Assembly (NCBI RefSeq): GCF_025854335.1
Contig: NZ_CP107716.1
Coordinates: 1,419,001 to 1,483,000, forward strand
From: Pelagibacterium flavum
GTDB taxonomy: Bacteria; Pseudomonadota; Alphaproteobacteria; Rhizobiales; Devosiaceae
DNA length: 64,000 nucleotides
Reading direction: 5' to 3'
The position numbers and the translations under genes were made by a program. Of this stretch, positions 44,337-52,470 are shown piece after piece. Position 1 is the stretch's first letter. Each line of letters opens with the position of its first letter. The notes beneath the pieces are model-generated. The model made no database searches, had not been told where the DNA came from, and worked only from the letters and a program-made list of their open reading frames with translations.

Positions 44337-45011
44337 ATGTGCAATCTCTACAGCCACACCTCGGCCCGCCAGTCGGTGATTGATCTGACGCGCGCCAGGT
44401 CGGTCTCCGACAGCGTCGGCAACATGGCGCCATTGCCGGGCATTTTCCCGGACTATGCCGCTCCTGTCGTCCGCAACGTCGCCGGGGTGCGTGAGTTGGC
44501 CATGGCCAGATGGGGAATGCCGAGCCCGCAATTTGTGCTTAAGGGGAAAAAGACCGACCCTGGCGTCACCAACATCAGAAACACCAGGAGCCCACACTGG
44601 CGCCGATGGCTGGGCACAGAACATCGCTGCGTGGTGCCGTTTACGAGCTTTTCCGAGTTCGATCATTTGCCGGGCGCTGACGGCAAGAAGCGTGGCGATA
44701 CGTGGTTTGCTCTGGATGAGAGCCGACCGCTCGCAGTTTTTGCCGGCATTCACGTGATGGCCTGGACCTCGACCCGCAAGGTCAAGGAAGGCGAGGTGAC
44801 AGCCGATCTCTATGGCTTTCTGACCTGCGACCCCAATGCGGAGGTCGCAGCCATCCATCCCAAGGCGATGCCTGTCATTTTAACGACGCCAGAAGACATC
44901 GAGACCTGGCTGACTGCCCCATGGGAAGACGCCGTCCAACTCCAACGTCCTTTGCCCGATGGTGTATTGAAGATCGTCGCAGTGGGACAAAAAGCGGATG
45001 AAGCGGCATGA
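44337..45011 (+). CDS. yedK: SRAP-domain abasic-site-protecting protein (YedK/HMCES)
   Basis: A 224-residue SOS response-associated peptidase. Cys2 (MCNLYS) is the residue that crosslinks to abasic sites in single-stranded DNA; the active-site Glu is in FTSFSEFD and His in AAIHPKAMPVIL. It shields abasic lesions at stalled forks. GCAAGGAGG precedes the ATG and a perfect LexA box lies 54 bases upstream. Its stop overlaps the next small gene. Confidence 0.94.
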   Translation: MCNLYSHTSARQSVIDLTRARSVSDSVGNMAPLPGIFPDYAAPVVRNVAGVRELAMARWGMPSPQFVLKGKKTDPGVTNIRNTRSPHWRRWLGTEHRCVVPFTSFSEFDHLPGADGKKRGDTWFALDESRPLAVFAGIHVMAWTSTRKVKEGEVTADLYGFLTCDPNAEVAAIHPKAMPVILTTPEDIETWLTAPWEDAVQLQRPLPDGVLKIVAVGQKADEAA

Positions 45012-45271
45012 GTATGGTGCCGAGGTCAGGGCCAAACATCGTCATGCGCCGCAGGCTCTTGGCGCGTTACCGAAAGCGGCTGGAAGCGTTCCAGCGTGTG
45101 CCGGCGCGTTGGCGTGAAGCCGAGAATGCCGATATTGGCGAACAGACCTGCCTGGCGTTGATTGCAGAACTGGAAAGGGACTTGAATGGAAAAGGCGACA
45201 GCGCCCAGCAAACTGATCGTGGTGATGGCGTTCGAGGACGATGGGGAAGGGGGGATGCGTCCGGCATTTGA
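45008..45271 (+). CDS. Small basic hypothetical protein after yedK
   Basis: An 87-residue arginine-rich protein (MRRRLLARYRKRLEAFQRVP) with a helical middle (IGEQTCLALIAELERDL). ATGA overlap with yedK supports it. The last third overlaps the next gene by 86 bases in another frame and is low in sequence complexity, so the natural product may effectively be the first 60 residues. Function unknown; co-expressed with yedK. Confidence 0.55.
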   Translation: MSMVPRSGPNIVMRRRLLARYRKRLEAFQRVPARWREAENADIGEQTCLALIAELERDLNGKGDSAQQTDRGDGVRGRWGRGDASGI

Positions 45272-45437
45272 GCCCAGAGAGTTCCAGAACGAGGGGCGTG
45301 CAAAGATCGAAGCCGGCTCTTTGGTGAATGCCTATCCGGCAGTGATTGCATGGTCACGCGAAGCCAAGCCGGATATCGGCGAATATGGCGAGCCTACTGT
45401 GCTGTTCAGCTTTGGTCCGGTGCCCGATATGGAGTAG
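45186..45437 (+). CDS. Small conserved hypothetical protein after yedK
   Basis: An 83-residue protein (SKLIVVMAFEDDGEGGMRPA; VIAWSREAKPDIGEYGEPTV). I recall similar proteins beside SRAP and dinB genes in rhizobia. AAAGGGAC precedes ATG 45186. Third gene of the yedK operon, so probably damage-inducible. No functional motif. Confidence 0.75.
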   Translation: MEKATAPSKLIVVMAFEDDGEGGMRPAFEPREFQNEGRAKIEAGSLVNAYPAVIAWSREAKPDIGEYGEPTVLFSFGPVPDME

Positions 45438-45986
45438 CCGCCGGATGAGCTTCGATGTTTGCCCCCTAGGGGCGCTTACGATTGTGTCACGGTTCCGATG
45501 GCTATCAGCTCAGGCTGATACGACGAGAAGGCTTCAGTGCTGCAGGAGGCAGGATCACGCCTTTCGATCTTCAATCCCAAGTCCGATGGGCAACGAGTGC
45601 TAGGTCTCGCGGCCATTTGCGATGATCCAGTGGCTCGATCGCGGCTTTAGTTCCGGGCCTGCAGAAGCCGCTGGTCTGACGTTGGCGCAATGTAGGCTGG
45701 GTCTCGGTTGGAAACGGCGGATGCGCCGCGGACTGTGGTGCTACGCATCAGGTTCGTGGAGATCAATGCGGGGACAGATGGTCGCGAGGCTACAGCATTA
45801 GGGCGGACCCGTGTGAAGGGAAGTGTCTGTAACGTTTTACATAATACTAAAACTTTCGGAACATAGGACCGATGTGGTAGGTCAAGCAGCAGGGTAAAAG
45901 GTGCGACCATTCCAGCCGGCCTAGTTAGCATTATGTAAAACGTTACAACAGCGGTTGCCTTGAGGCTCGTCCTTCTTGCGCTGATG
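45438..45986. other. Intergenic region with an inverted-repeat element
   Basis: About 550 bases without a credible gene. Its main feature is the 120-bp inverted-repeat unit at 45828-45947. It separates the chromosomal DNA-damage genes from the cargo of the integrated element, so one border of that element could lie here. Confidence 0.5.
45828..45947. repeat. 120-bp element with 23-bp terminal inverted repeats
   Basis: The left arm TGTAACGTTTTACATAATACTAA (45828-45850) and the right arm (45925-45947) are inverted copies with 22 of 23 bases matching, around 74 bases of non-coding DNA. Each arm contains a smaller dyad TGTAA-cgtt-TTACA. It could be a miniature transposable element or a paired recombinase/regulator site. 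No clear target duplication seen. Confidence 0.7.
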
Positions 45987-47300
45987 CTAGTCAGCATCAT
46001 ATGACATCCTTGCCAGTTGACCCAGGATCTCACGATCGGAAATGCTACCCGCGCCATAGGCTTCCGTGAATGCATCAAGATGAGCCAAAAACACAGTGAC
46101 ATCTGAAACCTTTCTGCCAGGAAGGATGTCAAACCAGATCTTCTCGACATAGCTCGTCTCATCAATCCAATCGAGGACCGCAGCATGTGGATTCTCTCGA
46201 GCATCCAGCGTCTGCAGCAGCAAGCGAATGGCTAAGATCGCGTCTGCATCCCGAGGATTATGTGTCGCGGCCCATTCGAATGCGCCGCCGTCACCTTGCC
46301 GATATAACGCATTCTGAGCTAATCGGATCGAACGTTCGACCCCTTCTACATCGTGTACTTTCAGTCGTTCGAGGTTATAGAACGTCGAGTCGGTACCTAT
46401 CATATTGTCGAGGATATGATCATTCACGGCTGCCACCGGAAAGAGGGAGATTCGCACGAACTCCCCGATATCCAGTGCATGCACGTGTTCGAAAGTGGTG
46501 CGGACCACCATGGCCAAGTCGCTGAACACTAAATTGCGCTTCGACAAGGCATATTTCGGAAGTTGCTTCTGGCTGATGTGTCGCCTCTTTCCAAGCCATT
46601 CTCGTGCTTGCCTCTCAGTGATTTTCCGACCACGCGAAATCAGAATGCCAGTTGCAACCGCTATCAATTGCAGTCCAAGTTGATGTTCAGCTATTTCTTT
46701 CGCAATCCCATCGATATCGAGTTTCGCGTCGCGGTGAGCTTCGTAGAGATCCAGGCCCATTGCGGTCAGAACGGCTTTCTCAAGATCGTCATGATGGACG
46801 AAATGCAGACCTTCGACGGGTAAGTGAGAATCCAGGTATCGAACTGTAATTCGAGCTTCGTCGGTAAGAGCACCGCTCCGTCGCCACTGGGCATCAGTTG
46901 GTCCCAAGTGGCTACGAACTATCCGCTTTACACTGTTTGGGCTCATCTCATAGCGGAGGGCCAACGCGCGATAGGAAGGTGCGCTCTCACCTTCACTCCG
47001 CGCCAAATGGCTCCTCAACAGTTCCAAATCCCGTGCGTATCGATCTGTGCGACTGGTTTTAGGCGGCGGACGCCGCTTTGCCGGATCGAAATTCTTGCGA
47101 ATGGATGCAGCAATTTGGCCAGCGATCTTTTTCTTCTCAAGCAAAGACAGCGGCTGCTTGCACTTCATCACCTCATTAAAGCAATGGCTGAACAAGGCGT
47201 CCTCGCCGGGAAGGGCCTCAACTGATTGCGTCCATCGTGCGACGCGTTTGAACGCGGCGTCACGAGCATCAGAAAAGTGGCGCTGTCGGATATTTGACAT
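45987..47300 (-). CDS. Large hypothetical protein with an HTH-like segment
   Basis: A 437-residue soluble protein with no signal or membrane helix. A putative helix-turn-helix is seen at about residues 108-130 (SYRALALRYEMSPNSVKRIV). The rest is helical and charged and not recognised. ATG 47300 is chosen; TTG 47303 is the frame's first start. Codon use and AT content differ from neighbouring housekeeping genes, as expected for accessory DNA. It lies in the putative integrated element and could be a regulator or defence-related gene; no evidence for either. Confidence 0.65.
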   Translation of the reverse strand: MSNIRQRHFSDARDAAFKRVARWTQSVEALPGEDALFSHCFNEVMKCKQPLSLLEKKKIAGQIAASIRKNFDPAKRRPPPKTSRTDRYARDLELLRSHLARSEGESAPSYRALALRYEMSPNSVKRIVRSHLGPTDAQWRRSGALTDEARITVRYLDSHLPVEGLHFVHHDDLEKAVLTAMGLDLYEAHRDAKLDIDGIAKEIAEHQLGLQLIAVATGILISRGRKITERQAREWLGKRRHISQKQLPKYALSKRNLVFSDLAMVVRTTFEHVHALDIGEFVRISLFPVAAVNDHILDNMIGTDSTFYNLERLKVHDVEGVERSIRLAQNALYRQGDGGAFEWAATHNPRDADAILAIRLLLQTLDARENPHAAVLDWIDETSYVEKIWFDILPGRKVSDVTVFLAHLDAFTEAYGAGSISDREILGQLARMSYDAD

Positions 47301-47303
47301 CAA

Positions 47304-47640
47304 GATGTGGATTAATGTTTAGAGAATTGACAGGGATGTTACTGCGGATCGCAAGGAAATACGGTTTGCCTGCAAAAGTCGCTTACCGTCGAGTGAAATA
47401 AGGGGTGGTTCATCGCAATGCCCATGAGATGTCACCTTGCTGCTTGGATCCTACAGACACTCTGTTGTTGGGCACTAGGATGATGTAGGGCCATGAGCCT
47501 CGGTGCAACCAATTTCTGCTCGCGCAGCGACCCTCAAAGCCACATCGATGCTTAAGAGGGCGGGGTAAGCGTGTGTTGGATTGAAATTCCTGTCCTCGGT
47601 AGAAGCGGGCCGCAACCCATTCGATAAAAAGGAGAATATA
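47304..47640. other. Intergenic region
   Basis: About 340 bases between the divergent large hypothetical gene and the next small gene. AT-rich in places (TTAATGTTTAGAGAATTGAC near 47311). A promoter for the minus-strand gene is probably here; I see no RNA gene or repeat. Confidence 0.4.
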
Positions 47641-47850
47641 GTGGCTGACGATGAGAAAGCGAGCAGTTCGGGTTTGTCTCCCAAGACTGAACGCCGAATT
47701 CCGAGCTATCCTCCCATGTCAACGCAGATGAATCAGATCGCCGATCTTATTCGGGGCCTCGAGGAACGCCGAGCAAAAAAGGAGGCTTCGCCCAAGCTTA
47801 GAACACTGCGTGAGGCACTCTTTTCGCGAAGACAAGAGGATGACCAATGA
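47641..47850 (+). CDS. Small hypothetical protein
   Basis: A 69-residue hydrophilic protein (SPKTERRIPSYPPMSTQMNQ; LIRGLEERRAKKEASPKLR). GTG 47641 follows AAAAAGGAGAA, a strong ribosome site. The C-terminal half should form one amphipathic helix. No known family; it may be an accessory regulator of the element. Confidence 0.55.
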   Translation: MADDEKASSSGLSPKTERRIPSYPPMSTQMNQIADLIRGLEERRAKKEASPKLRTLREALFSRRQEDDQ

Positions 47851-48126
47851 TTAGCTCCTGCGCCCGGGCAGGGATCCGGATGCGATCTGTGACATGGTAG
47901 CTGCCGGTCGGTTCGCCGGAGTTCACTGCCCACCGCTTAGGAGACGACATGCTGCTTCCGACTGGAAGATGGAAGGCGATGTGCGAGGGTCGTTTGCAAT
48001 ACCGCGAGCTGGCTCATTGGCTGCGGAAGCATAAATTTAGAAATAAATGCGGCTGCACGGGTACGCCAGAAACGATCTATTGTTCTACTATGGTATTAGA
48101 TCATAGTCCAGTAGTTGGAGGCCGAC

Positions 48127-48345
48127 ATGGCAGTAGGTATCACAGAAGTCGAATTCGGTTTGGCTCGCGCATACAGTCGGAATCTCGCAACGCTTGAGAA
48201 GAAAGCACAAAAAATCATCGATCGCCATGATGCGACGATCGCCGCGCTTCAGGCCCGCGTGCGGGAGCTCGAAGCTGAGGTCGAGTGCGAGCGCAAGGCG
48301 CGCAATTTGGCTGAATTCCGCGCTAACCGTGCCCGCTTCAATTAA
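48127..48345 (+). CDS. Small coiled-coil protein
   Basis: A 72-residue protein with a strongly helical, heptad-like segment (ALQARVRELEAEVECERKAR). TTGGAGG precedes the ATG. No family recognised. It stands alone before the IS21 element. Confidence 0.55.
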   Translation: MAVGITEVEFGLARAYSRNLATLEKKAQKIIDRHDATIAALQARVRELEAEVECERKARNLAEFRANRARFN

Positions 48346-48692
48346 GCGGGCAGCAAGGGGACGCTGCCAGCGTTGCCGGCGCAGTCCCGGCGAGCGACAT
48401 TCCATCAATCGCAATCACATTACCGGCCGCAACGGGTTATTTGTTCCGGACGTCCGCGTGCGCGGCATCGATCCCTCGGAATCGTTGAATCCGGACGTGT
48501 AAACGATGTCGCTGTCAGGTGCTGTAAAGTCGCTCCAGTTCACTTCAACGACGACATTACCCCGCAATCTTGAGAACGGCGGTGCAAAATTAGTCCACGG
48601 TAGCGGCTGGATTGTCCTGCTGCGGGCGGCTTAAAAGTCGTCCACCTATTTTCCTTCTGCAATTTGTGCGGGAGGGACGAGGGATCTACACC

Positions 48693-50186
48693 GTGGACTT
48701 ATATTTGAAGGTTCGTCTGGCTTGCGATGGCGGCATGAGCCAGCGCGAAGCAGCCAGGCATTTCGGCATCTCGCGCGATACGGTTCGCAAGATGATGGCG
48801 TATTCTGTTCCGCCGGGCTATCGGCGGCAGGCGCCGGTGCGACGCCCGAAGCTGGACGCGTTCATCGCGATCATTGATCGGTGGCTTGACGAGGACCGGG
48901 CGGTCCCGCGCAAGCAGCGTCATACGGCCAAACGCGTTTTTGATCGCCTTCGTGACGAACATGGGTTTGCCGGCGGCTACACGATCATCAAGGACTACAT
49001 GCGCGAGCGGGACCGGCGCGGTCAGGAAGTATTTGTGCCGCTGGCCCATCCTGCCGGACATGGACAGGCCGATTTCGGGGAGGCTGTGGTTATCATCGGC
49101 GGGGTGGAACAGAAGGCGCACTTTTTCGTGCTCGATCTGCCCCACAGCGACGCCTGCTATGTCCGGGCTTATCCGGCAGCTGTGGCTGAAGCATGGGTGG
49201 ACGGCCATATCCACGCGTTCGCCTTTCTGGGCGCAGTGCCGCAATCGATCGTCTACGACAACGACCGCTGCCTGGTGGCAAAAATTCTTCCTGACGGCAC
49301 GCGCAAGCGGGCAACGCTGTTCAGCGGGTTTTTGTCCCACTACCTGATCCGGGACCGTTATGGCCGCCCCGGCAAGGGCAATGACAAGGGCAGTGTTGAA
49401 GGACTTGTGGGCTATGCCCGCCGCAACTTCATGGTGCCGATCCCCCGATTTGCAACCTGGGACGCGTTCAACCTGTGGCTCGAGGAGCAGTGCCGCAGGC
49501 GCCAGGGCGATCGGCTACGCGGGGAGAGCGAGACGATCGGCGAACGGCTGCAACGCGATCTGGCGGCGATGCGGCCGCTGCCGGCATCGCCCTTCGAGGC
49601 CTGCGACCAGGCCAGCGGCCGGGTCTCCTCCCAGGCGCTGGTGCGCTACAGAACCAACGACTATTCCGTCCCTGTTGCCTATGGCCATCAGGACGCCTGG
49701 ATCCGTGGCTATGTCGATGAGGTGGTGATCGGCTGCGGCGGGGAGACCATCGCCCGTCATCCGCGCAGTTATGGGCGCGAAGACATCGTCTTTGACCCAC
49801 TGCATTACCTGCCGCTGATCGAGCACAAGATCAATGCGCTCGACCAGGCGGCCCCGCTCCAGGGCTGGGAACTTCCCGAGGCGTTCGCCACACTGCGTCG
49901 CCTGATGGAAGCGCGGATGGGCAAGCAGGGCCGGCGCGCCTATGTGCAAGTGTTGCGTCTTCTGGAAAGCTTCGATCTGGCCGACCTGCATGCGGCCATA
50001 AAGCAGGCGCTGCACCTGGGCGCCATAAGCTTCGATGCCATCAAGCATCTCGTCCTGTGCCGGGCCGAACGCCGGCCACCCAGGCTCGACCTTGCCATCT
50101 ACCCCTATCTGCCCAGAGCCAGTGTCGAGACGACCTCGGCCAAGGCCTATATGGGTCTGCTGGACCGCGAGGAGGAACTGGCATGA
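48693..50186 (+). CDS. istA: IS21 transposase IstA
   Basis: A 497-residue DDE transposase: N-terminal HTH (MSQREAARHFGISRDTVRKM), catalytic Asp in GHGQADFGEA, Asp in SIVYDNDRC and Glu in DKGSVEGLVGYARRNF. The GTG 48693 start gives the usual IstA beginning; the frame is open further upstream. Its stop overlaps istB (ATGA). Confidence 0.94.
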   Translation: MDLYLKVRLACDGGMSQREAARHFGISRDTVRKMMAYSVPPGYRRQAPVRRPKLDAFIAIIDRWLDEDRAVPRKQRHTAKRVFDRLRDEHGFAGGYTIIKDYMRERDRRGQEVFVPLAHPAGHGQADFGEAVVIIGGVEQKAHFFVLDLPHSDACYVRAYPAAVAEAWVDGHIHAFAFLGAVPQSIVYDNDRCLVAKILPDGTRKRATLFSGFLSHYLIRDRYGRPGKGNDKGSVEGLVGYARRNFMVPIPRFATWDAFNLWLEEQCRRRQGDRLRGESETIGERLQRDLAAMRPLPASPFEACDQASGRVSSQALVRYRTNDYSVPVAYGHQDAWIRGYVDEVVIGCGGETIARHPRSYGREDIVFDPLHYLPLIEHKINALDQAAPLQGWELPEAFATLRRLMEARMGKQGRRAYVQVLRLLESFDLADLHAAIKQALHLGAISFDAIKHLVLCRAERRPPRLDLAIYPYLPRASVETTSAKAYMGLLDREEELA

Positions 50187-50950
50187 GCAGCGATGCTCCC
50201 GAACTCCTGCTTGCCAGCCACCTCAAAGCGCTCAAGCTGCCGACCTTCCTGCGCGAGCACCACAAGCTTGCCCGCCAATGCGCGCTCGAGGACGTGGATC
50301 ATGTCCGCTATCTTGCCCGACTTGTCGAACTCGAACTGATCGACCGGGAACGGCGCATGGTCGAGCGTCGCATCAAGGCCGCCCGGTTCCCGGCCGCCAA
50401 AAGCCTCGACAGCTTCGAGTTTGCCGCCATCCCCAAGCTCAACAAGATGCTGGTGCTGGAACTGGCGCGCTGCGAATGGATCGAAAGGCGCGAGAATGTT
50501 ATCGCGCTCGGACCCAGTGGCACGGGCAAGACCCATGTTGCGATCGGTCTTGGCCTGGCAGCCTGCCAGAGGGGATTGTCCGTCGGCTTTACCACCGCAG
50601 CCGCCCTGGTCAGCGAGATGATGGAGGCGCGCGACGAACGTCGCCTTCTGCGCTTCCAGAAGCAGATGGCTGGCTACAAGCTGCTCATCATCGACGAACT
50701 GGGCTTCGTGCCGCTGTCCAAGACCGGGGCCGAGTTGCTGTTCGAGTTGATCTCGCAGCGTTACGAGCGCGGCTCCACCCTGATCACCAGCAATCTGCCT
50801 TTCGACGAATGGACCGAGACCTTCGGGTCCGAGCGCCTCACCGGCGCGCTCCTCGACCGCCTGACCCATCACGTCAGCATCCTCGAGATGAATGGTGACA
50901 GCTATCGCCTCGCCCAAAGCCGGGCACGCAAAGCCAGCCGCACGTCCTGA
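50183..50950 (+). CDS. istB: IS21 helper ATPase IstB
   Basis: A 255-residue AAA+ ATPase. Walker A GPSGTGKTH (residues ~110-118) and Walker B LLIIDELGF; C-terminal SNLPFDEWTETFGSERLTGA is the family signature. It assembles on DNA to direct IstA to target sites. GGAGGA precedes the ATG. Confidence 0.96.
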   Translation: MSSDAPELLLASHLKALKLPTFLREHHKLARQCALEDVDHVRYLARLVELELIDRERRMVERRIKAARFPAAKSLDSFEFAAIPKLNKMLVLELARCEWIERRENVIALGPSGTGKTHVAIGLGLAACQRGLSVGFTTAAALVSEMMEARDERRLLRFQKQMAGYKLLIIDELGFVPLSKTGAELLFELISQRYERGSTLITSNLPFDEWTETFGSERLTGALLDRLTHHVSILEMNGDSYRLAQSRARKASRTS

Positions 50951-50958
50951 AAAACGCA

Positions 50959-51019
50959 ATGTTGGGGGTATCGAACACCGCTCGGGCTACGCCCTCCCGG
51001 CGCTCGATACCCCCAACAT
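50959..51019 (+). terminator. Long perfect hairpin after istB
   Basis: ATGTTGGGGGTATCGA (50959-50974) and its exact inverse complement (51004-51019) flank 29 bases. A 16-bp perfect stem eight bases after the istB stop, inside the IS. Probably a terminator that also insulates the element; no T run follows. Confidence 0.6.
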
Positions 51020-51073
51020 CAAGTGGCCTGGTTTTGCGCCGCCCAATGGCCGACTTTTACCCCGCCGTTGACA

Positions 51074-51524
51074 GCAGGAAGAAATGGAAATTTCTGCCAT
51101 GAGGGCCCTCATAAAACTGATCGATGGGAAAGGTGTGGGTGAGAAAATGAACGCCCTCACTTGGGCAGTCATTGACACTACCGGTGCGGAGCATGAGCTG
51201 TTGACGTCCGATCGTCCAATTATTCGAACGAATGGACTAATGGCAGAGAACGGGCATCTGGCGCTACCGATAGGGCCTCGAAAGCTGTTCCTCGCAGCCA
51301 AAGATGTGGAAACGGTTGATCGTATATCTTCGATACCTACTGCCGAACTGGTCACGGAGGCGAACCGACAGGTCGTCGAGTTTGCCGTCCGGTTCGTTTA
51401 CGGCACGGATGATCGCCAGCTACGGTTCGTCCAAAACCGCATGGCGACAAAAGAACAGCCGAGAATAGTTTCCGGCCTGAACAAGCGGGGCCGCGAGCAT
51501 CTTTTGAAGCGGGCAATGAACTAG
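51074..51524 (+). pseudogene. DUF4238-family gene, 5' truncated by the IS21 element
   Basis: About 146 residues remain (open from about 51084), with the C-terminal DUF4238 pattern LLTSDRPIIRT, LALPIGPRKLFLAA and NRQVVEFAVRFVYGTD. The family's N-terminal HHYVPRxYL motif is absent and is not found on the left side of the IS. DUF4238 proteins are accessory genes of unknown function, often near defence genes. The remnant is unlikely to be active. Confidence 0.7.
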
Positions 51525-51844
51525 CCTGCGGCTCTTTTCTTCCCGCCCTCGATGATCTGCAGCCCGCCCAAGGCAGGCGGCAGGTCAGGGGGCGTAGGAT
51601 CACGTTCGATGTCTGGGAGGTGAATGCCACAGCCCTTTCGATATTTTTGCGCTTTGAACCGATCTGCAGTCCAGGGACAATCAGCGGCCAGCAGGTCGAG
51701 CATGTGCGCCAGCGAGGTTTCTGCACCGAATTTCTCTGCCAGCCGAGCAAGCCGATATTGGCCGTTTCGCCTGCACAGATTGCACTGCACACGGACCACG
51801 ACCCACGGATAGTCGACGATGAGGACCGATTTCGGACGCTTCAT
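51521..51844 (-). CDS. Zinc-ribbon-like protein, second member of the LexA-boxed family
   Basis: A 107-residue protein. VQCNLCRRNGQYRLARL and LLAADCPW match the N-terminal half of the 43727 product, and a later Cys (RKGCGIHLPDIE) completes a possible zinc site. It lacks the second half of its paralogue. The ATG at 51844 lies 21 bases from a perfect GAAC-N7-GAAC LexA box. It is next to the xis-int genes of the integrated element. Confidence 0.75.
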   Translation of the reverse strand: MKRPKSVLIVDYPWVVVRVQCNLCRRNGQYRLARLAEKFGAETSLAHMLDLLAADCPWTADRFKAQKYRKGCGIHLPDIERDPTPPDLPPALGGLQIIEGGKKRAAG

Positions 51845-51852
51845 GAGTCCGG

Positions 51853-51975
51853 ATTTTAAATCCGGAACATAGAGAGAACAAGGTGCATGGTATTGCCTGC
51901 GACTTAAAATCCACCAGCGCCGATTTAAAATCTATATCAAGGACTTAAAATTGGGTTGCCCTGAATCTAAATTCG
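51853..51975. repeat. Iterated AT-rich repeats upstream of the excisionase-like gene
   Basis: Four direct copies of (G)A-(T/C)-TTAAAAT start near 51904, 51925, 51945 and 51967, spaced 20-22 bases, about two helical turns. A fifth, palindromic version GGATTTTAAATCC lies at 51851-51863. The last copy (CTAAATT) is diverged. Such phased repeats usually bind a recombination directionality factor, an integrase arm domain or a repressor. Confidence 0.7.
51865..51879. promoter_or_regulatory. LexA (SOS) box between the zinc-ribbon gene and xis/int
   Basis: GAAC-ATAGAGA-GAAC is a perfect alphaproteobacterial LexA site, 21 bases before the minus-strand zinc-ribbon gene and 112 bases before the plus-strand xis gene. 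Confidence 0.82.
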
Positions 51976-51990
51976 GGCGACGCTCGAATC

Positions 51991-52470
51991 ATGATGTCGC
52001 TTGCCAAACCCACTTCGCCCTTTAATCAGCCCGTTCCGATGGCCGCGGCATTGGTCTATTATGCGTGCGATCCCGATCTACATCCGAAACTACGGAACCG
52101 TCCTAGGGCGGTCGTTACCCCTTTTCAGGATGAGATACATCCGGACCGGCCATTAACGATTGCGAAACTTCTGCAGTTGCCAGAGGCCGGGGAGTACGTA
52201 AGTGAATACAGAATTCGGGAAGCAATCCGATCGGGTGACCTTGTCAGCGAAAGGTTTGGCAGCCGTATCCTTGTGACATTGCGTGAATTTCGGGCGTGGA
52301 GATACAGATGCCAAGACCATCAAAAGGCGCACGCCTCTGGCTCAAACCCGCGGAATACGGAAAAGACGGCAAGGTCCGGAAGCGATCGGTCTGGGTCATT
52401 AGAGACAGCAGCAAGTCGGTCGTCACTGGCTGCGCTCCGGAAGACCGCGCGGGCGCTGAAAAAGCGCTAG
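51991..52470 (+). CDS. Excisionase-like winged-helix protein
   Basis: A 159-residue protein. Residues ~50-110 (LTIAKLLQLPEAGEYVSEY, IREAIRSGDLVSERFG) look like the MerR-like winged helix of excisionases that help integrases remove their element. The last ~55 residues overlap the integrase start in another frame and are Ser/Arg-rich; they may be read-through with little function. It lies directly upstream of the integrase, downstream of phased repeats that could be its binding sites. Confidence 0.65.
   Translation: MMSLAKPTSPFNQPVPMAAALVYYACDPDLHPKLRNRPRAVVTPFQDEIHPDRPLTIAKLLQLPEAGEYVSEYRIREAIRSGDLVSERFGSRILVTLREFRAWRYRCQDHQKAHASGSNPRNTEKTARSGSDRSGSLETAASRSSLAALRKTARALKKR

Larger units (their letters stand above)
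48613..51073 (+). mobile_element. IS21-family insertion sequence, about 2.46 kb
   Basis: It contains istA and istB. Each end has a TAAAAGTCG(T/G)CC repeat close to a TG…CA terminus (left near 48613-48645, right near 51044-51073), and inner partial copies (GTGCAAAATTAGTCCAC; GCGCAAAACCAGGCCAC). Exact borders and target duplication are not clear; the left end could lie about 5 bases further in. It appears to have removed the start of a DUF4238 gene on its right. Confidence 0.8.

Noticed and set aside
45647..46204. 185-residue minus-strand frame over the inverted-repeat element
   Set aside because: It crosses the 120-bp inverted repeat and the end of the 45987 gene, has no ribosome site and no domain.
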